A stretch of 64,000 nt of DNA, taken from NCBI RefSeq assembly GCF_001499855.1, contig NZ_LQIK01000023.1, positions 310,001 to 374,000 on the forward strand. Reading direction: 5' to 3'. The stretch's first letter is position 1, and each line of letters starts with the position of its first letter. The notes beneath the pieces are model-generated. The model saw nothing but the letters and a program-made list of their open reading frames with translations. It did no database searches and was not told the DNA's origin. This stretch comes from Mycobacterium sp. GA-0227b (GTDB lineage: Bacteria; Actinomycetota; Actinomycetes; Mycobacteriales; Mycobacteriaceae). The translations under genes and the position numbers were made by a program. Of the stretch, positions 33,559-42,521 are shown one piece after another.

Positions 33559-34988
33559 GAGGGTCCCCCGCCGTGTGGAACCGAGGGCGCACCCGCCGGC
33601 GAGTTCGGCGGCGCCGGAGGTGCCTGCGGGTCGGGCCGCTCCGCGGGCAGCAGCATGTCCTGCAGGGTCGGCGGACCGGGTGATGCGGGTGCAGCGAGTG
33701 GTGCGGGCGGGATGCCCGGCGGTGGCGGAGGTGTTCCCCAGCCCGGTGGCGGCGGCACGTCGCCGATCCCGGTGTAGGCCGATACCGCGGGCGGGGCCTC
33801 CGGCTGGTCGTCGGGCGGCCCACCCGCGCCGGGCATCAACCCCGGTTCCGAATACCGCAGCATGTACGGCGGTGGGTTCGACGTCAGGAACAGGCTGAAC
33901 GGGAACGGCACGTTGTTGATGCTCGCCGTGCGCAGGCCGGGCCCGAGGTACTGCGCGCACAGCTTGCCGGTGGTCGGCGAGGTGACGTTTTGCAGTGCTC
34001 CGATCATGCCGCAGATTGCCCACACCGGATCCGACAGGTTGTTGAGCACGAACACGCCGCTGGCAGCGCCGGTCCGGGGGTCGAACATGTTGACCGCGTT
34101 GGCAATCGAGTGCGGCGCTATGTGCAGGACGTTTTCCAACGCCATGCGGTTGTCGACGAGGTTCTGGGTGACGTTGGCCAAGCGTTGAATCTGTTCGGCG
34201 GTCTGGTCGCGCGTGCCCCGGATGAATCGGGTGGTCTCGCCGACGACCTCGGACAGGTTCTTCAACGCTTCGTCGAGATCGGATCGGCTGTCGTCGACGA
34301 CGCTGGTCAACGTCGCAAACCTGTCCTGGAACTGCACGATCTGCTCGTTGCTGTCCCGCAGCGCGGTGACGAACGCCTGCAGGTGGTTGATGGTGTCGAC
34401 GATGTTGCCGCTCCCGTCGGCGAGTATGCGACCGACGCCGGACAGCTGCGCGAGCGTTTGGCGCAGTTTGTCGCCGTTGCCGTCGAGCGCGTTGGCCGCG
34501 CTGTCGATGAACCGCCCGACCGACCCGGTCGACATACCCTCCGCGGGCCCCAAGTCGGTCGCCAGGCGCATCAGCTGCTCTTTGACTTCGTTCCACTCGA
34601 CCGGAACGGCCGTGCGCTCCAACGGTATAACGGCACCATCGGACATCACCGAACCCGACTCGTAGGCGGGCGTCAGCTGGACGTACCGCGCCGAGACCAG
34701 GTTCTGGGCGACGATCACCGCCTTGGCATCGGCCGGCACCTTGACGCCGTGGTCGACGGCCAGCCTCATCTCCGCCTCTGTGCCGACCGGTTTGATCGAC
34801 TCGATCGAACCCACCTTGACACCGGCGATCCTCACCTCGTCACCGGGATAGATCGCGGTGGCGGTGGTGAAGTGAGCGGTGATGGTCGTGGGCCGGAACA
34901 CGGTCTGCCGGATCAGGACCACGACCCCACCGACGAGGGCCACGGCCAACGCGGCCGCCAGCGCGCGCTTCACCCAGATGTTGTTCAT
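33555..34988 (-). CDS. mceD: Mce-family protein MceD
   Basis: 477 residues from the ATG at 34988 (ATGA overlap with mceC). A single membrane helix (RALAAALAVALVGGVVVLI) precedes the MCE domain (ITAHFTTATAIYPGDEVRIAG, VGSIESI), helical repeats and a proline-rich tail (PPPPGWGTPPPPPGIPPAPL). The order and overlaps fit subunit D. The tail is typical of D and F subunits and may reach the outer layers of the envelope; that is inferred from the family. Confidence 0.9.
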   Translation of the reverse strand: MNNIWVKRALAAALAVALVGGVVVLIRQTVFRPTTITAHFTTATAIYPGDEVRIAGVKVGSIESIKPVGTEAEMRLAVDHGVKVPADAKAVIVAQNLVSARYVQLTPAYESGSVMSDGAVIPLERTAVPVEWNEVKEQLMRLATDLGPAEGMSTGSVGRFIDSAANALDGNGDKLRQTLAQLSGVGRILADGSGNIVDTINHLQAFVTALRDSNEQIVQFQDRFATLTSVVDDSRSDLDEALKNLSEVVGETTRFIRGTRDQTAEQIQRLANVTQNLVDNRMALENVLHIAPHSIANAVNMFDPRTGAASGVFVLNNLSDPVWAICGMIGALQNVTSPTTGKLCAQYLGPGLRTASINNVPFPFSLFLTSNPPPYMLRYSEPGLMPGAGGPPDDQPEAPPAVSAYTGIGDVPPPPGWGTPPPPPGIPPAPLAAPASPGPPTLQDMLLPAERPDPQAPPAPPNSPAGAPSVPHGGGPS

Positions 34989-36085
34989 CGTCCCGGCCCC
35001 CACTGCTCGTGAGGCATCGGAATTCCGTTGTAAGGAAACGGAAGCTCGGCGCGCGGTCCGGCGTTGTCGGGTGGCTGGCCGGCGTTGACCCCGCGCCGGA
35101 ACCCGAACGCGTAATCGAAGAACGGTTGGAAAATCTGACCGAAGAAGATGTTGGGGACGTAGGCCTGGTAGTACGGGCCGTTACCGATCGTCTCGCCCAA
35201 CGTGGTCTGGAACTTCGCCAGCCCGGGCAGCGCCTTGGCGATGTTGTCGCGATTCTCTTCCAGGACCTCGGTTACGCCGTTGAGCTTCTCCAACGTGGGT
35301 GCGAGCTGCTTCTCATTGTCGGCGATGAGACCGGACAGCTGCTGGGACAGCGCCGAAGTGTGCGCGAGCAGTTCGACGATGGCGTAGCGCCGTGCCGACA
35401 ACACCGCCACCAGGTCGTTGGCGTTGAGGATCAGTGTGTTCACCTGCTGGCTGCGGTCCGACAGGATCTCGGTGACATCGGCGCCGTTTTCGAGCAAGTC
35501 CCCCAGCGTTTCGTCCCGCTCGTTGATCGCCTTGGACAGCCGGGTCAGCCCGTCGATCGCGGGGCCAAGTTGCGGCGCCACCTGCTCCAGGGTCGCCGAC
35601 AGGGTGTCCAACGACTGGTTCAACGACGCGGTGTCGGTGCCCGCGGTGTTGCTCGTCAGCTCGCTGACGGCCTCGGTAAGCGAGTACGGGGATGCGGTGC
35701 GCGACACGGGAATCACATCCATCGGATGCAGCGACCCCTCGCCCTTGGACTCCAGGGTCAGGACCCGCTCGCCCAGCAAGGTGCCGGTGCGGATGTGTGC
35801 GGTCGTGGCCGATCCCAACGACACCGACCCGTCGACCTCCATCGTCACCAGTGCGTTGCGCCCTTCAAGCGCCACGCTGGAGACGGTGCCCACCTTGATT
35901 CCCGAGATCGTCACGTCGTTGCCCACTGCCAGCCCGCCGGCGTCGGCGAACTGCGCCTGATACCGCACCGCTGTCGCCCATGACACCAGCCGTTCCGGAG
36001 CGAGCCCGACGGCGATGACGAGGACGATCAGCACCACGCCGAGGACCCCGGCGCGGATGAGTTGTCTGCCACGGTATTTCAGCAT
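34985..36085 (-). CDS. mceC: Mce-family protein MceC
   Basis: 366 residues from the ATG at 36085, sharing one base with the mceB stop (TGATG). N-terminal helix (AGVLGVVLIVLVIAVGL), MCE domain (AQFADAGGLAVGNDVTISG, VGTVSSV) and a long helical part (LNQSLDTLSATLEQVAP...). The C-terminal PYNGIPMPHEQWGPGR is short and not proline-rich, unlike D and F. Synteny and length fit subunit C. Confidence 0.9.
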   Translation of the reverse strand: MLKYRGRQLIRAGVLGVVLIVLVIAVGLAPERLVSWATAVRYQAQFADAGGLAVGNDVTISGIKVGTVSSVALEGRNALVTMEVDGSVSLGSATTAHIRTGTLLGERVLTLESKGEGSLHPMDVIPVSRTASPYSLTEAVSELTSNTAGTDTASLNQSLDTLSATLEQVAPQLGPAIDGLTRLSKAINERDETLGDLLENGADVTEILSDRSQQVNTLILNANDLVAVLSARRYAIVELLAHTSALSQQLSGLIADNEKQLAPTLEKLNGVTEVLEENRDNIAKALPGLAKFQTTLGETIGNGPYYQAYVPNIFFGQIFQPFFDYAFGFRRGVNAGQPPDNAGPRAELPFPYNGIPMPHEQWGPGR

Positions 36086-37110
36086 CAGGGCTCGGCACAC
36101 CTCCCGGTTTCCTGTTTGAGCCATGGGAATACGGCAGTGCGGCCCTGCAGGTCGGTCACCCGCCACTTGAGTTCGCAGATGTAGTAGTTGAAGAAGCTTC
36201 CGTACGACCCCGTGCGGATCAGTTTGCGGTAGTTCTCGGGTGCTTTCTGCAGGCTCGTGTCGAGCCGGTCCTTCTGGAAGTCAAGGTTGGTGGCCAGCCG
36301 GGCGAGTTCGTCGACTGTGCCGGCCAGCGGTGCGCGCGCATCGCTGAGGAGGTCGGCCACCGATGCCGATCCGTTGTTCAGCGATTCGATCGCCTTGCCG
36401 ATCGGATCGCGTTCGGCGGCAAGCTCCGTGACGAGTTTCTCCAGGCGGTCGATCGTTCCCGAGAATTTGTCCCCTTCGCGATTCAGGGTCGCAAGCAGGG
36501 TGCGCAGATTGTCGATCAGCGCCTGAATCGTCCGGTTGTGCTCGGCGAGGGCCGTGGTGAAGCCGGAGGTGTTGTTCAGCAGCGACTGCAGGGTGCCGCC
36601 CTGCCCCTGGAAAATCTGGATCAGCGAGGCCGACAAGGCATTCACATCTTCCGGATTCAGTCCCCGGATGACGGGTTTGAGCCCGCCGAGGAGAAGATCG
36701 AGATCGAGCGCGCCCTGGGTCCGCTGCAACGGGATTTCCGAGCCGGGTGACAGCGGCGTTCCGTCCGGTCCCTCGATCAGTTCCAGGTACCGGTCCCCCA
36801 CCAGGTTCAGGTACCGCACCGCCGCCCGTGTGCCCGTGGTCATGCGCACATTCGGATCGGCGTCGAATCTGACGAGCACCGTCTTGTCCGGACGTAGCTT
36901 GACGCTGTTGACCGTGCCCACCCGCATCCCGGCCACCCGCACGGACTGGCCCGCCTTCAGACGGGAAGCGTCGGCGAACACCGCCGAATAGTCCTTCGTG
37001 CTCCCGGTTTGGTACTGGCCGAAAATGAAGAACAGCGACGCGGTCAGCATCGTCATCACGACCGCGAATATCCCGAACTTGACCAGGGTCGGCCGCACCG
37101 AACGCCTCAT
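36085..37110 (-). CDS. mceB: Mce-family protein MceB
   Basis: 341 residues from the ATG at 37110 (ATGA overlap with mceA). Membrane helix (FGIFAVVMTMLTASLFFIF) then the MCE domain (YSAVFADASRLKAGQSVRVAG, VGTVNSVKL, DRYLELI). The end carries the conserved YICELKWRVTDLQG motif with cysteine and a final GRCAEP, a usual hallmark of MceB subunits. The open frame up to 37449 lies in mceA and is rejected. Confidence 0.92.
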   Translation of the reverse strand: MRRSVRPTLVKFGIFAVVMTMLTASLFFIFGQYQTGSTKDYSAVFADASRLKAGQSVRVAGMRVGTVNSVKLRPDKTVLVRFDADPNVRMTTGTRAAVRYLNLVGDRYLELIEGPDGTPLSPGSEIPLQRTQGALDLDLLLGGLKPVIRGLNPEDVNALSASLIQIFQGQGGTLQSLLNNTSGFTTALAEHNRTIQALIDNLRTLLATLNREGDKFSGTIDRLEKLVTELAAERDPIGKAIESLNNGSASVADLLSDARAPLAGTVDELARLATNLDFQKDRLDTSLQKAPENYRKLIRTGSYGSFFNYYICELKWRVTDLQGRTAVFPWLKQETGRCAEP

Positions 37111-38345
37111 CCGGGCATTCCGATCTGTGCTGTATTGCGGGGTGGCCCAGCGGTTTCGGTGTCGGGGAACATGATCTGCTTGATGATGTCGGCGTTGAGA
37201 ACGATGCCCGGGTAGGTGCGTCGCCAGGGATTGGTTCCGGTGTCGGCCACGACATACGGTGCTGCGGTTTCGAACGGCAGCTTCGGCAGTCCGGTGCACT
37301 GCGGACCACCTTCGGCGCCGGCCTTGGGCAGGTCCAAGGGATAGCGGTACCGCTCCTGGGCCCACAGGAACCCGGCCAGCACCTCGACGCCTGGTGGCTT
37401 CAGCGGTGGCCAGTGCGACGCCTCGACCATGCCGGCCAACGCACACCACAGCGCCTGGTTGTACTCGTTGGTCAACGCGGTGGTCGGGACCAGCAGCCGC
37501 ACGACCTCCGTCAGCGACTGCCGGTTCTGACCGATCACCTCGTTGCCGACATCGGCAAGGCCGATCACGCTGACCAGCGCCGCGTCCAGATCGTCTTGTT
37601 TGTCGACGATGGAGTCGCTGATGTGTGCCGCGTTGTCGGCGATCGCCACGAAATCCCCTGTGGCGTCGGCGTATGCACGCAGCACGTCCGGAGCGAGTTC
37701 GAGATCGCGATTGAGCGCAGGCAGGCTGGGTTCGAGCGTCGCGAGGTAGGAATCCAGATCGGAGAGCATCTGGCCGAACTTCTGCCCGCGACCGGATACG
37801 GCCTGTGCGATCGCGCCGAGGGTGGCGTTGAGCTTCGCCGGTTCGATTGTGGACAGCACCGAGGTCAGTTGTTCGAAGATGGTGTTGATCTCGACCATCA
37901 CGTGCTGGGCCTCGATCACCTGACCGGCCTGCAGCGATTGCGGCGATGGGTTGTCGGGGAAGACGAACTGCACTTGCTTCGCGCCGAAGACCGTCGGCGA
38001 CGCGATGTCCACCAGCGCATTAGCCGGGATGGCGCTGAGCCGCGAGGGATCCATCGCGAGATGGATTGCGGCCTGACCGCCCGGCAATTCTTCGATCGAA
38101 GTGACTCTGCCGACCTGGACACCCCGAACTTCAACCTTCGCATCCGGATTCATCACAAGGCCCGCACGCGCGGAGATGACCGTCACCGGCACGCTGTCAG
38201 AGAAGCCGCCCCGAAAGAGGTTCGCCGCCAACACGAACACCGCGACGGCCAAGACGAGGGACACCAGCCCGACGAGTGGACGCAGCAGCTGCCGACTCAC
38301 CGAACGACCCCGGTTTCGCGCCCGAGGCGCTCGGAACCGCACCAC
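37107..38345 (-). CDS. mceA: Mce-family protein MceA
   Basis: 412 residues from tandem GTG codons at 38345/38342; a clear ribosome site is missing, so the start is uncertain. After a basic tail and a membrane helix (LVSLVLAVAVFVLAANLF) comes the MCE domain (VTVISARAGLVMNPDAKVEVRG, VGRVTSI, PTVFGAKQVQFVFP). The C-terminal region has CALAGMVEASHWPPLKPPGVE and a second Cys, normal for MceA. It is the first gene of the operon: no yrbEA/yrbEB permease genes precede it, although such pairs normally sit directly upstream. The permease must be supplied from elsewhere, or the operon is incomplete. Confidence 0.9.
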   Translation of the reverse strand: MVRFRAPRARNRGRSVSRQLLRPLVGLVSLVLAVAVFVLAANLFRGGFSDSVPVTVISARAGLVMNPDAKVEVRGVQVGRVTSIEELPGGQAAIHLAMDPSRLSAIPANALVDIASPTVFGAKQVQFVFPDNPSPQSLQAGQVIEAQHVMVEINTIFEQLTSVLSTIEPAKLNATLGAIAQAVSGRGQKFGQMLSDLDSYLATLEPSLPALNRDLELAPDVLRAYADATGDFVAIADNAAHISDSIVDKQDDLDAALVSVIGLADVGNEVIGQNRQSLTEVVRLLVPTTALTNEYNQALWCALAGMVEASHWPPLKPPGVEVLAGFLWAQERYRYPLDLPKAGAEGGPQCTGLPKLPFETAAPYVVADTGTNPWRRTYPGIVLNADIIKQIMFPDTETAGPPRNTAQIGMPG

Positions 38346-38403
38346 GCCGCTCGGTATGACAATCCCGTTTTCCCCCCAGCATGCAATCGAGGACGGTGCA
38401 GGA

Positions 38404-38433
38404 CTTTACGCCGGAACATATCTTTGGGTCAAT
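38404..38433 (-). promoter_or_regulatory. Probable SigA-type promoter of the mce operon
   Basis: On the minus strand TTGACC (38433-38428), 18 bases, TAAAGT (38409-38404). Both hexamers are close to the SigA consensus, and the expected start point near 38397 gives a leader of about 50 bases before mceA. Confidence 0.5.
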
Positions 38434-38789
38434 CGCTCCCGAGTGGAGGTGGTCAACGCCTGGACTGCCCTGCCTCCTTCCGTCGGCCGCGAACCGCGAA
38501 GAATGTTTGCTGTGCAAGCATGCCACACACTTCGACACTGCTCAAGGGCGAGTAATGGAACATCGTCGTGTTTTCTGTCTCACGCGTGCAACGCTACCGC
38601 TCGACGCGTCAACGCCCGGGGATATCAGGGCATAGCGGAACAAGAATTAGGCTCCGTTGCAACTCGGCCGCCGACAACGGTTGGTTGCGAGCCTCGAGCC
38701 GCCGACCCAGCGCCCCAATGATCATGCCGTGAGCACACCCGGCGGCACGGGTAAATGGCAATTTTTATGACAATAGAGACGGCCAGTAT

Positions 38790-38814
38790 CAAAAGCCGCT
38801 AGCCGCCGCGGCTT
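38790..38814 (-). terminator. Probable terminator after the rnhB-DUF2469 genes
   Basis: On the minus strand AAGCCGC (38814-38808), 8-base loop, GCGGCTT (38799-38793), then TTG. It lies 69 bp past the DUF2469 stop codon. The T-run is short, as is usual in mycobacteria. Confidence 0.4.
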
Positions 38815-38822
38815 AGCCGACA

Positions 38823-38843
38823 GCGCGACAAGTGTTGTCGCGC
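38823..38843. repeat. 21-bp palindrome GCGCGACAA-GTG-TTGTCGCGC
   Basis: Perfect 9-3-9 inverted repeat, 40 bp past the DUF2469 stop codon. It has no T-run on either side, so it may be a second stem of the terminator region or a protein-binding site. Confidence 0.6.
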
Positions 38844-38882
38844 ACGTCAAAAGCGCGTTCTGAGGAGACTGTCGAAGCGCCG

Positions 38883-39188
38883 CTACTCGGGCAGGCGCAG
38901 CTCGGGTTTCTCGACCTCTTCGATATTGACGTCTTTGAAAGTGATCACACGCACCTGCTTGACGAAGCGCGCGGGTCGATACATGTCCCACACCCAGGCA
39001 TCGGCCAGCCGCAGCTCGAAGTACACCTCGCCCTCGGAGTTACGCGGCACCACCTCGACGCTGTTGGCGAGATAAAACCGCCGCTCGGTCTCCACCACAT
39101 AGCTGAACTGACCGACGATGTCCTTGTATTCGCGGTAGAGCGAGAGCTCCATCTCGGTTTCATACTTCTCGAGATCTTCGGCACTCAT
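38883..39188 (-). CDS. DUF2469 protein (Rv2901c-like)
   Basis: 101 residues, MSAEDLEKYETEMELSLYREY onward, rich in acidic and aromatic residues, without membrane segments or a signal. It is nearly the same as M. tuberculosis Rv2901c as I remember it. The family is restricted to actinobacteria and has no assigned function; it is always near rnhB. It marks the right conserved edge of the accessory block. It lies 54 bp downstream of rnhB and likely shares its transcript. Confidence 0.9.
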   Translation of the reverse strand: MSAEDLEKYETEMELSLYREYKDIVGQFSYVVETERRFYLANSVEVVPRNSEGEVYFELRLADAWVWDMYRPARFVKQVRVITFKDVNIEEVEKPELRLPE

Positions 39189-39242
39189 CAGCTCAGCTGT
39201 CCTTCATGTCGGTCACGGCGCTCTCACTGGCCCTATTGTCCC

Positions 39243-39971
39243 CTACCCCACTTCACCACGCTGATCCGGTGCGCAGTCATCGACCAGCTCGGTGACGACC
39301 CTGATACCGCCGGCCGTTGCCACCCGGCGCACGTTGATGAACGAGTACCGATGCTGCGCGCACGGCCCCAGCTCCGCGAGTGCCGCGCCGTGGGCCGGGG
39401 TGCTGTAGCCCTTGTGATCGGCGAAGCCGTAGCCCGGATGCTCGGCCTCCATCTTGACCATCAACCGGTCGCGGCTCACCTTGGCCAGCACACTGGCCGC
39501 CGCTATACAGGCCGCGGCCGCGTCGCCACCGACCACGGGCAGCGAGGGTGCCGGCAGGCCGGGCACGCGGAACCCGTCGGAGAGCACGTAACCGGGCCGC
39601 ACCGACAGACCCGCGACCGCCCGGCGCATGCCCTCGATGTTGGCCACGCGCACGCCGCGCCGGTCCACCTCCGCGGCGGGGATGAACACCACGTGATAGG
39701 CCAGCGCGTATCGGCGGATCAGCGGGAACAGCCGCTCGCGTTCCTTCTCGTTGAGTCTCTTCGAGTCATCGAGGGCGGCCAGGCTCTCGAGCCGGTTAGG
39801 ACCGAGCACGCAGGCCGCCACCACGAGCGGTCCAGCGCACGCTCCGCGACCCACCTCGTCGACGCCGGCGACCGGCCCCAGGCCGCTGCGATACAGCGCC
39901 GATTCCAGGGTGCGCAAACCCGAGGATTTGCGGATCACCGTGCGCGGTGGCCATGTCGCCGGCAAGAACAC
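39243..39971 (-). CDS. rnhB: Ribonuclease HII
   Basis: 242 residues. RNase HII removes RNA from RNA/DNA hybrids, including single misincorporated ribonucleotides. The active-site motifs are present: [18 protein letters not shown] with the Asp-Glu pair, LDDSKRL with the third acidic residue, and [15 protein letters not shown] carrying the last Asp region, then [15 protein letters not shown]. The N-terminal [21 protein letters not shown] matches mycobacterial RnhB; a start at the internal GTG (VIRKSS) is possible. It lies 32 bp after lepB in the usual mycobacterial order. Confidence 0.95.
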   Translation of the reverse strand: MFLPATWPPRTVIRKSSGLRTLESALYRSGLGPVAGVDEVGRGACAGPLVVAACVLGPNRLESLAALDDSKRLNEKERERLFPLIRRYALAYHVVFIPAAEVDRRGVRVANIEGMRRAVAGLSVRPGYVLSDGFRVPGLPAPSLPVVGGDAAAACIAAASVLAKVSRDRLMVKMEAEHPGYGFADHKGYSTPAHGAALAELGPCAQHRYSFINVRRVATAGGIRVVTELVDDCAPDQRGEVG

Positions 39972-40003
39972 CCTCTCCTATGCGTCCTACTGCGTCTTGG
40001 CGG

Positions 40004-40873
40004 TCACGTCTGCGGGTTCACGCTGCCCACGCCGCCCCACCGGGACGGGGGCCAGGCGATGAATCGTGCTTTCCCGATCACATTGTCCACCGGGACGGTG
40101 CCTGCCATCGGGTCGCCCGTGCACAGCACTCCCTTCTGGACGTCGGCCGGAATGTTGGAGCAGTGCGCGCGCGAATCGGCCGAGTGGGTGCGGTTGTCGC
40201 CCATCACCCACAACCGGTCCTCGGGCACCGTCACGGGCCCGAACTCACTGCCCAGACACGGGTAGACCGCAGGGTCGGCCCGCATCGTCTCGGGGTCCAG
40301 GTACGGCTCGTCGAGCCTCTCGCCGTCGACGGTCAGCCCGGTCGCGGCGCGGCATGCGACGGTCTGTCCGCCCACCGCGATGACCCGCTTGACGAGATCG
40401 TTCTCGTCCGGCGGAACGAAGCCGATGAACGACAACGCGTTCTGCACCCATCGCACAGCGGTGTTGTCCGAGCGGATCGACTGGTAGTTGATGTTCCAGT
40501 TCGGCGGACCCTTGAACACGATCACGTCGCCGGGTTCGGGGGACGAGAACCGGTAGGTCAGCTTGTCCACCATGATCCGGTCACCGGTACAACCCGCGCA
40601 CCCGTGCAGGGTGGGTTCCATCGACTCGGACGGAATCAGGTAGGGCCGCGCGACGAACGTCAGCATGACGTAGTACAGGACCAGCGCGATCGTGATGAGG
40701 ATCGCGAATTCGCGCAGCGCGCCGCCCTTCTTCTTCTCAGGCTTGTCCGTGTCGGGCGCTGAAGCGGTGTCCTCGGGCGGGCGCTCGGCTGACGACTCGT
40801 CGGACTTCGGGGAACCGGTCACCGCATCAGGGTAGCCAGCGCGGTGCTCGGCACCGCGCGGCTCGCGCGGCAT
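40004..40873 (-). CDS. lepB: Signal peptidase I
   Basis: 289 residues from the ATG at 40873 (GGGGG upstream); a GTG at 40822 (VTGSPKSDE) is the alternative. Charged N-terminal tail, one membrane helix (FAILITIALVLYYVMLTFV), then the catalytic domain outside the membrane: box B PSESMEPTLHGC with the nucleophile Ser, box D KRVIAVGGQTV with the general-base Lys, and box E MGDNRTHSADSR. A pair of close cysteines (GCAGC) is typical of mycobacterial LepB. It cleaves Sec and Tat signal peptides, including those of the exported proteins listed here. Confidence 0.95.
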   Translation of the reverse strand: MPREPRGAEHRAGYPDAVTGSPKSDESSAERPPEDTASAPDTDKPEKKKGGALREFAILITIALVLYYVMLTFVARPYLIPSESMEPTLHGCAGCTGDRIMVDKLTYRFSSPEPGDVIVFKGPPNWNINYQSIRSDNTAVRWVQNALSFIGFVPPDENDLVKRVIAVGGQTVACRAATGLTVDGERLDEPYLDPETMRADPAVYPCLGSEFGPVTVPEDRLWVMGDNRTHSADSRAHCSNIPADVQKGVLCTGDPMAGTVPVDNVIGKARFIAWPPSRWGGVGSVNPQT

Positions 40874-40908
40874 GGATCAGCCCCCGATGCCGACGGCCGA
40901 CTCGCAAG

Positions 40909-41250
40909 TCAGCGCTTTTCCTTGATCTTCGCCTTCTTGCCGCGCAGCTCGCGCAGGTAGTAGAGCTTGGCGCGACGGACGTCGCCGCGGGTCACGACAT
41001 CGATGTGATCGATGTTGGGTGAATGCACCGGGAAGGTTCGCTCCACGCCGACGCCGTAGCTCTCCTTGCGCACCGTGAACGTCTCCCGCACACCGCCGCC
41101 CTGGCGACGCAGAACAACGCCCTTGAAGACCTGGATGCGCTCCTTGGAGCCCTCGATGACCTTGACGTGCACGTTGACGGTGTCGCCGGGGCCGAATTCC
41201 GGGATGTCGTCGCGCAGCGATGTCTGATCGACGAAGTCCAGCGTGTTCAT
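40909..41250 (-). CDS. rplS: 50S ribosomal protein L19
   Basis: 113 residues from the ATG at 41250, with an AAGGAAG ribosome site; the ORF start 45 bases upstream would add an unusual leader. [20 protein letters not shown] and the [27 protein letters not shown] core are diagnostic for L19, which lies at the 30S-50S interface. The 326-bp gap before it (41251-41576) holds the promoter-leader element shared with rpsP at 41381-41417 and the lppW start region on the other strand. Confidence 0.97.
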   Translation of the reverse strand: MNTLDFVDQTSLRDDIPEFGPGDTVNVHVKVIEGSKERIQVFKGVVLRRQGGGVRETFTVRKESYGVGVERTFPVHSPNIDHIDVVTRGDVRRAKLYYLRELRGKKAKIKEKR

Positions 41251-41380
41251 CGGTGACACTTCCTTGCGGTTGGCGGCTGCGGGCGCTGCCGTCACGATGG
41301 ACGTCGTGACATAAGACTGCCGAGCCGATCTGATCGGGCGTATCGGGGTGTATCTCGCAGCGGGCGGAACTAGGCCGTTC

Positions 41381-41417
41381 CCGGGTCCTGCACAGACAAC
41401 TGCTCAATTGTGCCAGA
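41381..41417 (-). promoter_or_regulatory. rplS promoter/leader element, similar to one before rpsP
   Basis: In rplS sense: TCTGGCACAAT (41417-41407) as an extended -10, then a transcribed start with TTGTCT and GCAGGAC before CCGG. The rpsP region at 44609-44646 has the same 11-base block, then CTGTCT and GCAGGAC at the same distances within one base. The leader to rplS would be about 150 bases. Confidence 0.6.
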
Positions 41418-41576
41418 TGGGGTCGAATCCGGAGAAATCGAGCGGCATCGGCGTTCCGAAGCGAGCGCATTTGCGTGCGCGGGCGGCGCGGATCCGAACC
41501 GGTTAGGCTGGTTTCGCGGGGCTGATCGCTGGTGATGACCCTGAGAATCCTCGTCCACTGCACCGTGAGGAGGGCC

Positions 41577-42521
41577 ATGCGGCGTCGGCCGTCAAGGCTG
41601 GTGAGGGTGGCTGCAACCATCGTCATCGCGGTACCGGTCGTCGCGGGTTGTGAGGCCAAGGTGTACGGGACACCGCCCGAACGAGCGGCGCCCTATGCGA
41701 CCGTCGTCGTTCCGCAGGGCAAGTTGGCACCGCTGCCAGAGGCCCCACCCGACGAGCCCGCCGCATCGTTCACCGGCCTGCAGTTCCGGGTGCAGCAGGC
41801 CACCGTCGAGGCCGCCGGGGCCGGCGCCGACATCTCGGTCACGGTCCTTGACCGCAACACCGGCCAACTCGTCTCGAACGGGAACGACGAGGCGATGCCC
41901 ATCGCCTCGGTGGTCAAGCTGTTCATCGCCGACGACCTGCTGCTGCAGGTGTCGCGGGGGAAGGCCGAACTCTCCCCCGACGACTGGCGGGCGTTCGAGG
42001 CGATGTTGCGGTCCTCGGACGACAGCGCGGCCGAGGTCTTCTGGAACCGCGGCGGCGGCAGCGTGATCGTGTCGCGGGTCATCGCGCGGTACGGCCTGAA
42101 GGCGACGAGGACGCCCTACAACGGGCGGTGGTTCAACACGTTGAGCACGACCCGTGATCTCGTTCGGTACTACGACAAGCTGCTCTCGGGCAGCGGCGGG
42201 TTGCCTGAGGACAAAGCCGACATCATCCTGTCGAACCTGGCGGCGTCCACACCGACGGCACCCGACGGCACCGTGCCCGGTGGCGTCTACCCGCAGCGGT
42301 TCGGCATTCCCGAGGGTCTCTACGCCGACCGGGTGGCGGTCAAGCAGGGCTGGTTCTGCTGCTGGAACGGCGGCAACTGGGTGCACTGGTCCACCGGAGC
42401 GGTCGGCGGCGACCGTCGATATGTGATGGCGATCGCCTCCATGCAGCCCGCCGACGACGTGACCGCGCGCAACACGATCACCCAAGCGGTCAAGACGATG
42501 TTCCCCGGCGGGCGCATCTAG
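41577..42521 (+). CDS. lppW: LppW-like lipoprotein with beta-lactamase-like fold (Rv2905-like)
   Basis: 314 residues from the ATG at 41577, which has a GAGGAGG site; the open frame to 41532 is rejected. The signal peptide ends in the lipobox VVAGC. The mature part resembles class A serine hydrolases ([32 protein letters not shown] with an S-x-x-K motif, NRGGG, then [16 protein letters not shown]). The double cysteine CC near the end is notable. LppW has been considered an inactive or altered penicillin-binding-like protein; activity is not predictable. It is convergent with trmD, and the two stop codons share the sequence CTAG. Confidence 0.85.
   Translation: MRRRPSRLVRVAATIVIAVPVVAGCEAKVYGTPPERAAPYATVVVPQGKLAPLPEAPPDEPAASFTGLQFRVQQATVEAAGAGADISVTVLDRNTGQLVSNGNDEAMPIASVVKLFIADDLLLQVSRGKAELSPDDWRAFEAMLRSSDDSAAEVFWNRGGGSVIVSRVIARYGLKATRTPYNGRWFNTLSTTRDLVRYYDKLLSGSGGLPEDKADIILSNLAASTPTAPDGTVPGGVYPQRFGIPEGLYADRVAVKQGWFCCWNGGNWVHWSTGAVGGDRRYVMAIASMQPADDVTARNTITQAVKTMFPGGRI

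Larger units (their letters stand above)
38346..38882. other. 537-bp gap between mceA and the DUF2469 gene; no convincing gene
   Basis: This gap holds the mce promoter (38404-38433), a terminator-like hairpin (38790-38814) and a 21-bp palindrome (38823-38843). Short frames on both strands (for example 38381-38635 plus and 38722-38991 minus) have no recognisable motifs, mixed codon use and no ribosome sites. The base composition is visibly less GC-rich than the neighbours. It may be decayed DNA at the right junction of the accessory block, where yrbE genes would be expected. Confidence 0.5.

Noticed and set aside
38722..38991. 89-codon minus ORF as a yrbE remnant
   Set aside because: It has no membrane segments and no similarity to YrbE; it also overlaps the DUF2469 gene end.
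38832..40265. 477-codon plus-strand ORF over DUF2469, rnhB and lepB
   Set aside because: The minus-strand genes have clear family motifs; the plus product has low-complexity His/Arg/Gly composition.
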